Source: CAZZEX01 sp964653285
GTDB taxonomy: Bacteria > Chloroflexota > Anaerolineae > B4-G1
Direction of reading: 5' to 3'
Assembly (NCBI GenBank): GCA_964653285.1
Contig: CAZZEX010000002.1
Coordinates: forward strand, 1 to 64,000
Length of the DNA: 64,000 nt
A program made the position numbers and the translations under genes. Below, one piece after another: positions 1-7,815 of the stretch (within the stretch, counting starts at the first letter, position 1; each line of letters begins with the position of its first letter). Under the pieces are notes generated by a model that did not search any database, had not been told where the DNA came from, and saw only the letters and a program-made list of their open reading frames with translations.

Positions 1-455
1 AGCCCGGCCTCCCGCGCCAGGGGAAACACCTCCAGCGACCATTCCAGGCTCAGCGCAGGCTCGTTGAAACTGATGGAGGTACCCTGACAACTGTACCGCC
101 GGGCGCGGGCGACGAACTCACCAGGTGGGATGAATTCCCCACCGGAGGGGGGTTGCTTCGATATGTCCCAATTCTGACACCACGGGCAAGCGAAGTTACA
201 AGAGTAGGAACCGGCGGTGAGAGCGACCGAGCCGGGGTAAAAGTGGTAGAGCGGCTTCTTCTCGATGGGATTGCAGGAAAGCGAGGAGACCGCGCCGTAG
301 ATCAGTGTGTAGAGGGTGCCAGCGCGGTTCTGCCGCGTGCGGCACCAGCCCACCTGTCCGTCGGCCAGTTCGCAACGCCGCTCGCAGGTCAGGCAGCGCA
401 CTTTGTCGCCGGCCGGCTCCTGCAATCGTGCCTGGTGGACGAATGGGGATCGCAT
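1..455 (-). CDS. amrS: AmmeMemoRadiSam system radical SAM enzyme (partial, runs off left edge)
   Basis: The 5' 151 codons of a minus-strand gene are present and the 3' part lies outside the window. Residues 86-93 form the radical-SAM cluster CNFACPWC (CxxxCxxC), which binds the 4Fe-4S centre that cleaves S-adenosylmethionine. A second Cys set at residues 21, 24, 28 and 38 (CLTCERRC...C) and the segment KKPLYHFYPG at 67-76 are typical of the AmmeMemoRadiSam/PflA-like subfamily. The partner AMMECR1 and Memo genes are not visible here. The start ATG (455-453) has no strong Shine-Dalgarno, so the exact start is tentative. Substrate unknown. The gene is divergent from the toxin-antitoxin pair that follows. 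Confidence 0.85.
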   Translation of the reverse strand, partial: MRSPFVHQARLQEPAGDKVRCLTCERRCELADGQVGWCRTRQNRAGTLYTLIYGAVSSLSCNPIEKKPLYHFYPGSVALTAGSYSCNFACPWCQNWDISKQPPSGGEFIPPGEFVARARRYSCQGTSISFNEPALSLEWSLEVFPLAREAG

Positions 456-621
456 CGTGACTTGTGATGACTTTTGCCCTTGACTCATTACCGCATCCAG
501 TAGTGATGGACACAAATACACAAAACGGTCTTGTCCTGAGGGGGTGCCTGGTGCTCAATTTTACCCCGCCTCACCTGCTCGCGCAAGCCAGTGCATTGGT
601 TGTGAAGGATGAGAACGGACT

Positions 622-652
622 GGTTGCATTTTGCAACCAAAGGTGATATAAT
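622..652 (+). promoter_or_regulatory. Promoter with operator palindrome for the VapBC pair
   Basis: TTGCAT (624-629), a 17-nt spacer and a perfect TATAAT (647-652) lie 20 nt upstream of the antitoxin ATG. The perfect inverted repeat GGTTGCA-TTT-TGCAACC (622-638) covers the -35 box, where an autoregulating ribbon-helix-helix antitoxin would be expected to bind. The binding itself is inference. The rest of the gap 456-621 shows nothing recognisable. Confidence 0.6.
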
Positions 653-671
653 CAGAGCAGGAGGTGAGTGT

Positions 672-914
672 ATGTCTATTTTACACGTGCGGAATGTCCC
701 TGAGACGCTGTATATGCGCTTGAAGCAGCGGGCGGAAAAGCAGCACCGCTCATTGGGCGCAGAAGTCATCACCCTCTTAGAGTGGGCTGTTGAGGAAGTG
801 GATCGCGCATCGGAGATACCCTTGGAGTCAATTCGCCGTCATCGTTTCTTTGAGCCGGCGGCCGTCGGCGCGCCCGGCAGTACGACGCTGCTGCGCGAGG
901 ATCGTGAGCGATGA
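672..914 (+). CDS. Ribbon-helix-helix antitoxin, FitA/VapB-like
   Basis: An 80-aa protein starting at ATG 672 behind a strong AGGAGGTGAG ribosome site. An upstream in-frame ATG at 609 is unlikely because it precedes both the promoter and the SD. The N-terminal 45 residues (LHVRNVPETLYMRLKQRAEK...) match the FitA-like ribbon-helix-helix fold: a short beta strand for DNA binding, then two helices. The basic C-terminal tail (IRRHRFF...) would wrap the toxin. The stop overlaps the toxin start by 4 nt (ATGA), as expected for translational coupling of an antitoxin-toxin pair. Probably represses its own promoter through the palindrome at 622-638. Confidence 0.82.
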   Translation: MSILHVRNVPETLYMRLKQRAEKQHRSLGAEVITLLEWAVEEVDRASEIPLESIRRHRFFEPAAVGAPGSTTLLREDRER

Positions 915-1366
915 CGACAGGCCGCAGGGTGGGCTTCGACTGCGTGGTTGATGCCAGCGTAGGGATCAAGCTCTTTCTCGTCGAGCCGCTTTCTGGCCGG
1001 GCTGATGCATTGTTTGGCCACTTGACCGACGATCCGCCGAGTCGCTTCTACGTACCAGACTTGTTCTTCATCGAATGCACCAACATCCTTTGGAAATACG
1101 TGCGGCGCTTTGGCTATCTTGCGGATGCTGCACGGCAGGACGTCGCAGACCTCACCAAACTACCGTTGCGCGTCGTGTCTACCGCAGCATTGGCGGAAGC
1201 GGCCCTGGCCCTGTCCGTGCAGCACGGTAGCACTGCCTATGACTCAGCGTACGTCGCCCTGACCCAGCGATTATCGTTGCCGCTGGTGACCGCCGATGAG
1301 GCACTGGTACGCCGTTTCGCCAGTACCGGCCTGGATGTGCGCTTCCTGGGCGATTGGCCCAGGTGA
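911..1366 (+). CDS. vapC: PIN-domain ribonuclease toxin, VapC family
   Basis: A 151-aa PIN-domain protein. The acidic residues expected for Mg2+-dependent RNA cleavage are visible: Asp14 (VVDASV), Glu55 (FIECTN), Asp111 (YDSAYVAL) and Asp129 (VTADE). Length and spacing are normal for VapC, so the toxin looks intact. It starts inside the antitoxin stop codon (ATGA), giving the usual antitoxin-first order. The target RNA cannot be told from sequence. Neighbours are unrelated, so this is a stand-alone toxin-antitoxin module. Confidence 0.9.
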   Translation: MTTGRRVGFDCVVDASVGIKLFLVEPLSGRADALFGHLTDDPPSRFYVPDLFFIECTNILWKYVRRFGYLADAARQDVADLTKLPLRVVSTAALAEAALALSVQHGSTAYDSAYVALTQRLSLPLVTADEALVRRFASTGLDVRFLGDWPR

Positions 1367-1486
1367 TACAGAGATACAGGGCTTGAGAGCAGCGTTTCAC
1401 TACTGACATGGGTCTGACCTGCTGAGGATGACCTTGCACTCGCGATTTCACCTGAAATTAATTCTCCTGCATCCTGGCACTGGGTT

Positions 1487-1514
1487 TTGACTTTCGCGCG
1501 AAGTTGCCTATACT
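1487..1514 (+). promoter_or_regulatory. Sigma70-type promoter of the corrinoid methyltransfer operon
   Basis: TTGACT (1487-1492), a 16-nt spacer and TATACT (1509-1514), followed by a leader of roughly 55 nt to the ATG at 1575. No cobalamin riboswitch was recognised in the short leader or in the rest of the 1367-1574 gap. Confidence 0.55.
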
Positions 1515-1574
1515 ACACGTGCGCCAATAGATTTGGATGTGGCCAAAACGACTGAGAGTTAAGGAGGATACCAG

Positions 1575-2225
1575 ATGGTAAATGAAAGGCTATTCGAACA
1601 GATGACCAACGCGGTCATCGCTGGTCTCCCAGATAAAGCACGCGCACTGGCCGACGAAGCGCTGCGCGCAGGGATCGATCCGCTGGCAGCAATCGAGCAA
1701 GGCTTCAAGCCGGGCATGGACGTCGTCGGTGAGGGCTTCGCCACAGGGGAGCTGTTCATCCCTGATCTGATGATGAGCGGCGAGGCGATGAAGGCGGCTA
1801 TCGCCGCCCTGGAGCCGGAGCTGATGAAGCGCAAACAGCAGCGCCAGGTGCTGGGCAAGGTGATCATCGGCACTGTACAGGGGGACATCCACGAAATTGG
1901 CAAGACGCTGGTGGGCACCATGTTAGCCGCCAACGGCTTCGAGGTGCACGACCTGGGCGTGGACGTGTCGCCCCAGCGATTTGTGGATACGGTGCGCGAA
2001 ATGGACGCCAACGTGGTGGGCCTATCGGCGTTGCTCACGACGACGGTACTCAATCAGGAAGCCGTGATCCTCTCTCTCGAAGAGGCTGGCCTGCGCGAGC
2101 GGGTCAAGGTGATCATCGGCGGCGTGCCAGCCAGTCCGGAGTGGGCCGAGGAGATCGGAGCCGACGGCTACGCCGAAAACGCCACCGAGGCGGTTGAAGT
2201 GATCAAACGGCTGCTGCAGGCGTGA
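1575..2225 (+). CDS. Corrinoid (B12-binding) methyltransferase protein, MttC/MtbC-like
   Basis: A 216-aa protein with the two-domain layout of methyltransferase corrinoid proteins: an N-terminal helical cap (residues 1-90, with GEGFATGELFIPDL) and a C-terminal Rossmann B12-binding domain. The cobalt-ligand motif DxHxxG is GDIHEIG with His106; further B12-fold signatures are VGLSALLTTT and IIGGVPAS. It begins with SD AAGGAGG. It would carry the methyl group between the MttB-like enzyme encoded two genes downstream and an acceptor enzyme. Start ATG 1575 is well supported. First gene of a three-gene same-strand operon. Confidence 0.93.
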   Translation: MVNERLFEQMTNAVIAGLPDKARALADEALRAGIDPLAAIEQGFKPGMDVVGEGFATGELFIPDLMMSGEAMKAAIAALEPELMKRKQQRQVLGKVIIGTVQGDIHEIGKTLVGTMLAANGFEVHDLGVDVSPQRFVDTVREMDANVVGLSALLTTTVLNQEAVILSLEEAGLRERVKVIIGGVPASPEWAEEIGADGYAENATEAVEVIKRLLQA

Positions 2226-2260
2226 TCTGGCAGGATGATCACGAAGGGAGGAGAGAAACG

Positions 2261-3184
2261 ATGCGACTACATATCTTGGAACGATTGGCCTCGGGCGAGG
2301 TTCTGATCGCCGACGGGGCGACGGGCACCATGCTGCAGGCGGCCGGGCTGCCCACGGGGACGCCAGGCGAGGCGTGGATATTGGAGCGGCCCGATGAGAT
2401 CACGCGGCTGCACCGCGCCTACCTGGAGGCGGGCTCCCAGATCATCCTCACCACCACCTTCGGCGGCACGCGGGCGCGGCTGAAGGCCGCGGGGCTCGAC
2501 GTCCGGGTGGGTGAGATCAACCGGCGGGCTGCGGAGTTGGCCCGCCAGGCGGCGGGCGACCCTTCGACCCTTCGGCTACGCTCAGGACAAGCAGGCTCAG
2601 GGCAGGGCGACGTCTACGTCGCCGGCGACATCGGTCCCACGGGCGAGATGATGGTTCCCATCGGCCCGCTGGCCTACGAAGCAGCGGTTGGGCTGTTCGC
2701 CGAGCAGGCTCAGGCGCTGGCGGCGGGGGGCGTGGATTTCATCTACATTGAGACTATGAGTGACCTGGAAGAGGCGAAAGCGGCCGTCGAGGGGGCGCGG
2801 CAGGGGTGCGACCTGCCTGTCTTCTGCACCTTCAGTTTCGACACCCATGGCCGCACTAGCATGGGGGTCAGCCCGGCCCAGGCGGCCCAGGCGATGGCAG
2901 CGTTGGGCGTGCCAGCCATCGGCGCTAACTGCGGCCACGCGCCTGAAGAGGTGTTGGATATTCTGCCCCAGATGCGCGAGGCTGCGCCCGACGCTACCCT
3001 GATCGCCAAACCCAACGCTGGCGTGCCGCGCATGGTCAAGCGCCAGGTGGTCTACGACGCCACGCCAGAGGGGATGGCCGAGTTGGCCTGCCGTTACGTC
3101 GAACTGGGCGCTGGCATCGTCGGTACCTGTTGTGGCTCCTCGCCCGCCCACATCGCGGCTATCGCTGCGGCCATACGAGCATAA
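2261..3184 (+). CDS. Homocysteine S-methyltransferase family protein
   Basis: A 307-aa TIM-barrel protein starting at ATG 2261 behind GGGAGGAGAG; an upstream in-frame ATG at 2222 overlaps the previous gene and is less likely. The zinc thiolate ligands of the Hcy-binding family are present: Cys224 (GANCG) and Cys290-Cys291 (GTCCG). The N-terminal DGATGTMLQ motif is typical of MetH domain 1 and BHMT. Between a corrinoid protein and an MttB-like enzyme, it probably takes the methyl group from methyl-cob(III)alamin and makes methionine; this is inference. Residues about 102-118 (DPSTLRLRSGQAG...) are an in-frame copy of a dispersed palindromic repeat, absent from the family fold. Confidence 0.88.
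   Translation: MRLHILERLASGEVLIADGATGTMLQAAGLPTGTPGEAWILERPDEITRLHRAYLEAGSQIILTTTFGGTRARLKAAGLDVRVGEINRRAAELARQAAGDPSTLRLRSGQAGSGQGDVYVAGDIGPTGEMMVPIGPLAYEAAVGLFAEQAQALAAGGVDFIYIETMSDLEEAKAAVEGARQGCDLPVFCTFSFDTHGRTSMGVSPAQAAQAMAALGVPAIGANCGHAPEEVLDILPQMREAAPDATLIAKPNAGVPRMVKRQVVYDATPEGMAELACRYVELGAGIVGTCCGSSPAHIAAIAAAIRA
2563..2612. repeat. In-frame palindromic repeat (TTCGAC...GCTCAGG family)
   Basis: The segment contains CCCTTCGGCTACGCTCAGG followed by a second GCTCAGGGCAGG end. It is translated in frame as a Ser/Leu/Arg/Gly-rich loop inside the homocysteine methyltransferase. Related pieces occur at 14786-14812, 30707-30725 and 56895-56955, all inside coding sequence. Confidence 0.6.
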
Positions 3185-3199
3185 AGGAGGATAGTCAGC

Positions 3200-4678
3200 A
3201 TGAGAGCAAACTACCAAGTGAACGCCACCCCGCAGTTTCGCGTGCTGTCAGGTGACCAAATCGAGGAGATTTTCCACTCGGCCCTGGATGTCCTGGGGCG
3301 GGTGGGGACACGAATTTACGGAGAGGAAGGTCTGGCTCTGCTGCGCGACGCCGGTTGCCCGGTCAGCGACGGTGATGCTTCGGCGGGCTCAGCAGGGCCC
3401 CTGGTGCGTATTCCATCCTGGCTGGTCAAGGATGCGCTGAATACCACGCCGGAGCGGATCGTCGTCGCCGGGCGGGACCGCCACAAGCGCATCTTATTGG
3501 AGAAGGACAAGATCTACTTCGGCACCGGCTCCGATTGCCCTTCCCTGATAGACCCCTACACTGACGAGGTGCGCAAGTACACCTATCAAGACGTCTACAA
3601 CGCGGCCAGGATCAGCGATGCATTGCCTCACATTGACTTTCACATGTCGCTGGGCCTGACCTCTGGCGTACCGGCCCACACCTACGATCGTCAACAGTTC
3701 CTGGCTATGCTGCAGGGCACGTCCAAGCCACTGGTCATCACCGCTGTGGACAAAGAAGGGCTGGCCGACCAGTACCGGATGGCCTGCGAGGTGCTGGGCG
3801 CCCCGAACGAGTTCGCCCAAGCGCCCCTCTTCGTCGTCTACATTGAGCCCAGTTCTCCTCTGAGCAACTCCGTCGAAGCGGTGGAGAAGATCCTGTACGC
3901 GGCGGAGATGGGCATTCCGGCCATCTACACGCCCTGCATCATGTGCGGCGGCACGGGGCCGGTGACGCTGGCCGGCGCGATGGTGCAAGGCCTGGCCGAG
4001 TGCCTGGTGGGGATAGTGCTGGCACAACTCAAGCGGAAGGGGGCGGCGGTCGTCATCGGGGGAGTGAATTCCACCATGGATATGGCTACGTCCATCCTGT
4101 CCTACGGCGCGCCGGAGATGGTGCTGCTCAGCGCGGCCATGACCGACGTCGCCAAGTGGCTGCGGCTGCCCATGTTCTCCACCGCTGGCTGCTCCGACGC
4201 CAAAGTCCTCGACCAGCAGGCAGCCATCGAGGCCACCATGTCCGTGACCATCGCCGCGCTGTCGGGCGCCAATCTGATCCACGATGTCGGCTACCTGGAA
4301 TCGGGCCTGCTGGGCTCCTTCGATATGCTGGTCATGTCTAACGAGGTCATCGGCATGGCCAAGCATATCCTGAGAGGCATCGCGGTCACCCCCGAGACCA
4401 TGGCCGTGGACGTCATCGAGCGGGTGGGGCCTGGTGGCCATTACCTGACCCAGGAGCACACACGTCAGCACTTCAGGACAGAGTTATGGTTCCCGACTTT
4501 GATGGACCGGCAGCAGCGTCGGGGTTGGGAGACCGGCGGCAGGAAGACGATGGCCGAGCGGGTGCGGGCAAAGGTGGTGGACATCCTCGAGCACCACGAA
4601 CCGATGCCCATCCCCGCAGAGGTGGAAGCCAGGCTGAAGGAGATCGTCGCCCAAGCCGAGGAGCGCCACAAAGGCTAA
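3200..4678 (+). CDS. Trimethylamine methyltransferase family protein (MttB-like, no pyrrolysine codon)
   Basis: A 492-aa TIM-barrel protein of the MttB superfamily, matching the usual length. The frame is open throughout, so there is no in-frame amber as in archaeal MttB. It therefore belongs to the non-pyrrolysine branch, whose characterised members demethylate quaternary amines such as glycine betaine or carnitine. Segments such as GTGSDCPSLIDPYTDEVRKY and GGVNSTMDMATSILSYGAPE fit the family. SD AAAGGAGG lies just upstream, 15 nt after the previous gene. It would transfer a methyl group from an amine substrate to the corrinoid protein of the same operon. The true substrate cannot be told from sequence. 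Confidence 0.9.
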   Translation: MRANYQVNATPQFRVLSGDQIEEIFHSALDVLGRVGTRIYGEEGLALLRDAGCPVSDGDASAGSAGPLVRIPSWLVKDALNTTPERIVVAGRDRHKRILLEKDKIYFGTGSDCPSLIDPYTDEVRKYTYQDVYNAARISDALPHIDFHMSLGLTSGVPAHTYDRQQFLAMLQGTSKPLVITAVDKEGLADQYRMACEVLGAPNEFAQAPLFVVYIEPSSPLSNSVEAVEKILYAAEMGIPAIYTPCIMCGGTGPVTLAGAMVQGLAECLVGIVLAQLKRKGAAVVIGGVNSTMDMATSILSYGAPEMVLLSAAMTDVAKWLRLPMFSTAGCSDAKVLDQQAAIEATMSVTIAALSGANLIHDVGYLESGLLGSFDMLVMSNEVIGMAKHILRGIAVTPETMAVDVIERVGPGGHYLTQEHTRQHFRTELWFPTLMDRQQRRGWETGGRKTMAERVRAKVVDILEHHEPMPIPAEVEARLKEIVAQAEERHKG

Positions 4679-4701
4679 GGGGCGAGAAAGAGATAAATGC
4701 G

Positions 4702-4737
4702 AACCCTCCCGGAGGCTCCGCAGCCTCCGAGAGGGTT
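4702..4737. terminator. Strong hairpin after the corrinoid operon (terminator or dispersed palindrome)
   Basis: Arms AACCCTCCCGGAGGCT and AGCCTCCGAGAGGGTT around a 4-nt CCGC loop, one mismatch in 16. No T-run follows on the plus strand, so it may be a dispersed palindrome rather than an intrinsic terminator. It is placed 24 nt after the mttB-like stop. Confidence 0.5.
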
Positions 4738-4794
4738 AACGATGCCGACTATATAGAATTACCCCGCAAGAATTGCGCTATCTGCGAGAATTCT

Positions 4795-4821
4795 GTAGGG
4801 CGGAATGCCATTCCGCTCTAC
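4795..4821. repeat. GTAGGGCG-type palindrome
   Basis: GTAGGGCGGAAT-GCC-ATTCCGCTCTAC, 12-bp arms with one mismatch. It lies 35 bp beyond the end of the convergent secreted-protein gene. Similar GTAGGGGCG...CGCCCCTAC palindromes occur at 19260-19286 and 25840-25910. Confidence 0.55.
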
Positions 4822-4855
4822 GTTGGTTGCGGCTTCACCGCGCTATGTGTTTCCG

Positions 4856-7570
4856 TCAGGAAGTGAAATTGCGCAGGGCGAGGGGTAGATAGAGGCGGTA
4901 GAGCGGGTCAATCCAGGCCGGGACGTTTCCGTGTGTGAAAGGGGCCGGGTTGGGGTCCGGCGGGCGTTCCTGACTGTCGGGCGTGTCGTCGTTGTCGGAG
5001 TCGGTGTCCAGGTAGTTGGGGATGCCGTCTCCATCCACGTCGTTGTCCTGGCAGTTGAGGGTGCCGTCCCCGTCGGTGTCCAGGGTGGCGGGGTTGGAGC
5101 AGAACGTACCGTCGTTCACGCCAGCGTAGTACTCCGTGGCGTCAGGGATGCCGTCGCCGTCGGAATCGCCGCCCTGGGAGGTGTCCGCCCCGTCCTCCGG
5201 GTCCAGCCAGTCGGGGACGCCGTCGCCATCGGAGTCGCCGGTCCCCTCCTGGGCATCGCGGATGCCGTCCCCGTCGGAGTCCCCGTCCAGGTAGTTGGGG
5301 ATGCCGTCGCCATCCACATCGTTGTCCTGGCAGTTGGGGATGCCGTCCCCGTCGGTGTCCAGCGTCGTGTCGGAGCAGAAGGGGTCATCCCCGCTTCCCC
5401 CATAGTACTCGTCGTCGTCGGAGATGCCATCCCCGTCGGAGTCGGTGTCCTGGTAGTCAGGCGTGCCGTCTCCGTCTGGGTCATCGGTGTTGCTCTCGAT
5501 GTAGTCGGGGATGCCGTCGCCGTCAGTGTCGGTCAGGCCCTCGTCTTTGTCAGAGATGCCATCGTTGTCTGAGTCGGTGTCCAGGTAATCCGGCGTGCCG
5601 TCGCCGTCGGTGTCCACCGGATGCTCTGGGTCTGGCCCGACCTCGGTACTATCTGGGATGCCATCCCCGTCGGAATCGGTGTCCAGGTAGTTAGGTAGGC
5701 CATCCCCGTCTGGGTCCTCCGCACCTTCCACGCTATCGGGGATGCCGTCGTTGTCCGAGTCGGTGTCCAGGTAATCCGGCGTGCCATCGCTGTCGCTGTC
5801 CTCCGTCCCTTCCACCACGTCAGGGATGGTGTCGCCGTCGCTGTCGTAGGTGAAGTTGACCTCGGGGACCTGGTAGCGGCCGTAAGGGCCGGTCTGCACC
5901 CACTGGGGAATCCCGACGTCCCCGGAGATGGGCTCGGTGGTCGTCAGGCCGTCGAAACTGAAGGAGACGGTGCCAGTGTAGGCCCCGTTGAGGTAGACCT
6001 GGACGGTATGGGTCAGGTGCTTCACCAGCGTGCCGTTGTCCTGCACCTCGAACTCCCGCATGCCGGGCCAGGTGGAGACGTTGTTGTACTGGAGGCCCTG
6101 GGGGTGGGTGGCACCCCAGATACCGGACGTGTAGACCGCAGCCGGGGCGTAGACGGTCAGATCCCGCAGCCAGCCGGTGCCACTTCCCATCACCCGCACG
6201 CTGATTCCCTGGGTGATGGGCTGGGGGGCGTCCATTGTCCCCGTCAGCACCTCCACTGCCCCGTACCATTCCTGGAGAACGTCCAGCCCGCTGTGGGTGC
6301 CCAGGGTGTTATCCTGATGGAGGGTATAGCGGTCTACAGGGGCGGTGTCCAGGGAGCGAATGCCGTAGAGGCCGTTTCCGCCGACGGTGTTGTTCTTGAT
6401 GATGGGGATGGAGAGCGTGTCGTCGTCGGCATCGGCAGGGCTGTAGGTGGAGCCTAAGTCGGGCAGGTTGTAGATGCCGAAAGAGGTGTTGTTCTCCACC
6501 ACGTTGTCCGTGATGAGCGGGGAAGCGCCGATATTGTAGATGCCTATGCCGGTGTTATTGGTGATCACGTTACCGGAGAACAGGTTATCGTAACCCCCGG
6601 AGAGGGTGGGGATGTCCCCTGGCGGCTGGTGGGTGCGGTCGTTGACCACGGCTGCCTGGGGATCACAGGAAGAGGATGCTTCATTGTCGTGGATCTCGTT
6701 GCCCAGCACGTGGTTGTCGTAGGCTGGCGCGGTGGGGTTCCCCGCAGGCCCGGGGCTGAGATAGATGGCGTAACAGCCGTTGTAGGCGATGACGTTGCCC
6801 TGCAAGGTGTTGGTGCAGGCGCCCCGCTGGATGGTGATCCCCTTATCGGCATTGCCCAGATTGTCCCCTGCCGGGTTCGTACCGATGTAGGAATTGGCGA
6901 TGGTGTTGTGGTGAGCGGGGGTGATGACCTGCATGGGGCCTGTGGCGTACTTGGCCGAGACAAGGATGCCGTCGTCGCTGTTGCCCGCGACGATGCAGTT
7001 GGTGATGGTGTTGTGGTCTGCGTCGTTGGTCAACAGGATGCCGGTCGTGTTGGAGAGGAGGTGGGTGTTTACGACGATCCCATTGTCTCCATAGATGTCC
7101 AGCCCCCAGCAACCGGTGCAGTCGAAGTTTCGGATCGCCAGCCCGTCCACGGTGACGCCGTCGCTCTTGATCCAGAGGGCCATTGAGCCTTCTGTGCTGA
7201 GGTTCTCGCCGTTGAGAGCGACGTCGGGGTCGCCGTTGTCGTTCAGGTCCCCGTCAATGTAGACGGGGCCGGTCAGCCGGTTCACGGTGCGGCTGGTTTG
7301 GCCCACGGTGATGACGTATGCTGCGTCGAAGGTGATAGTGACAGGCTCGCTCCCGCCGGTGCTGTTGGCTGCCGCGACCGCCTCGCGGAAAGAGCAGTGC
7401 AGGGCGTTGCAGACTCCGTCGAACACATCGTCGTCGGTGTTGACCGTGTAGGTAGTCCCCTGGGCGTAGGCTGAGTGGGAGGGGTTGCCCAGTGCGACTG
7501 CGACCAGGAAAAGCAACGCGCCCGCCGCCAGAAGAGCACTCACCAAGTGCCAGGTCCGATGGTATTGCAT
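4856..7570 (-). CDS. Secreted CSLREA / beta-helix protein with thrombospondin type 3-like Ca-binding repeats
   Basis: A 904-aa exported protein. Residues 1-37 are a signal peptide ending ...SAYAQ. Residues 40-70 carry a CSLREA-like motif (CNALHCSFREAVAAANS). Residues about 100-430 are right-handed beta-helix coils full of Asn-rich turns (NTTGILL, NNTGIGIYNIG). A beta-rich linker follows, and residues about 595-880 are tandem DxDxDGxxD repeats (DTDSDGDGIPD) expected to bind Ca2+. The C-terminus ends YRLYLPLALRNFTS. Probably a cell-surface or matrix protein; ligand unknown. SD AAGGAGGA precedes ATG 7570. The repeat DNA is highly similar to that of the next gene, which invites recombination between them. 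Confidence 0.82.
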   Translation of the reverse strand: MQYHRTWHLVSALLAAGALLFLVAVALGNPSHSAYAQGTTYTVNTDDDVFDGVCNALHCSFREAVAAANSTGGSEPVTITFDAAYVITVGQTSRTVNRLTGPVYIDGDLNDNGDPDVALNGENLSTEGSMALWIKSDGVTVDGLAIRNFDCTGCWGLDIYGDNGIVVNTHLLSNTTGILLTNDADHNTITNCIVAGNSDDGILVSAKYATGPMQVITPAHHNTIANSYIGTNPAGDNLGNADKGITIQRGACTNTLQGNVIAYNGCYAIYLSPGPAGNPTAPAYDNHVLGNEIHDNEASSSCDPQAAVVNDRTHQPPGDIPTLSGGYDNLFSGNVITNNTGIGIYNIGASPLITDNVVENNTSFGIYNLPDLGSTYSPADADDDTLSIPIIKNNTVGGNGLYGIRSLDTAPVDRYTLHQDNTLGTHSGLDVLQEWYGAVEVLTGTMDAPQPITQGISVRVMGSGTGWLRDLTVYAPAAVYTSGIWGATHPQGLQYNNVSTWPGMREFEVQDNGTLVKHLTHTVQVYLNGAYTGTVSFSFDGLTTTEPISGDVGIPQWVQTGPYGRYQVPEVNFTYDSDGDTIPDVVEGTEDSDSDGTPDYLDTDSDNDGIPDSVEGAEDPDGDGLPNYLDTDSDGDGIPDSTEVGPDPEHPVDTDGDGTPDYLDTDSDNDGISDKDEGLTDTDGDGIPDYIESNTDDPDGDGTPDYQDTDSDGDGISDDDEYYGGSGDDPFCSDTTLDTDGDGIPNCQDNDVDGDGIPNYLDGDSDGDGIRDAQEGTGDSDGDGVPDWLDPEDGADTSQGGDSDGDGIPDATEYYAGVNDGTFCSNPATLDTDGDGTLNCQDNDVDGDGIPNYLDTDSDNDDTPDSQERPPDPNPAPFTHGNVPAWIDPLYRLYLPLALRNFTS

Positions 7571-7591
7571 TTTGTCCTCCTTATCCTATGC

Positions 7592-7625
7592 GGTTGGGAT
7601 TCTACCCTGGTTGGGATTCTACCCT
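7592..7625. repeat. 17-bp tandem duplication carrying the -10 element
   Basis: Two exact adjacent copies of GGTTGGGATTCTACCCT (7592-7608 and 7609-7625). Read on the minus strand, each contains TAGAAT, so the -10 box of the promoter for the secreted protein at 4856-7570 is present twice. Confidence 0.85.
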
Positions 7626-7643
7626 GGAATATACCATTGTCAA
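7616..7643 (-). promoter_or_regulatory. Consensus promoter for the CSLREA protein gene
   Basis: On the minus strand, TTGACA (7643-7638), a 16-nt spacer and TAGAAT (7621-7616). The -10 sequence is duplicated 17 bp downstream by the tandem repeat at 7592-7625. The leader to ATG 7570 is about 40 nt. Confidence 0.65.
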
Positions 7644-7659
7644 GTCAATTAGGGCCTCC

Positions 7660-7741
7660 AGGATTTCGCAGGGTGGGTATGCTCAAAGGGGATGTGTCAT
7701 CCCCGTATCTGGCGGTGAGACAGAGCACCCCGCGAAATCCT
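7660..7741. repeat. Inverted repeat with 16-bp arms
   Basis: AGGATTTCGCAGGGTG (7660-7675) is matched in reverse by CACCCCGCGAAATCCT (7726-7741) with one mismatch across a 50-bp loop. It lies between the two secreted-protein genes. Function unknown. Confidence 0.6.
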
Positions 7742-7763
7742 AAAGAGCCGTCAATTACAATCA

Positions 7764-7792
7764 GGAGGCGTCGCCCCTGGGACGACGCCTCC
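7764..7792 (-). terminator. Hairpin downstream of the thioester adhesin gene
   Basis: A perfect 10-bp stem GGAGGCGTCG / CGACGCCTCC with a 9-nt loop, 24 bp beyond the adhesin stop. The T-run (CTTTTAC) is on the plus-strand side; on the minus strand the flank is only moderately T-rich, so termination efficiency is uncertain. Confidence 0.5.
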
Positions 7793-7815
7793 CTTTTACT
7801 TTACGATCTCAGCCC

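Noticed and set aside
1367..1574. Cobalamin riboswitch before the corrinoid operon
   Set aside because: The mapped-looking leader is only about 55 nt and no B12-box-like sequence was seen.
3494..4471. 325-codon minus-strand open frame opposite the MttB-like gene
   Set aside because: His/Gly/Asp-rich shadow composition without motifs. The plus frame is a clear full-length family member.
4982..5830. Satellite-like array in the plus strand
   Set aside because: The periodicity is explained by Asp-rich Ca-binding repeats of the minus-strand secreted protein; the same holds at 7870-8510.
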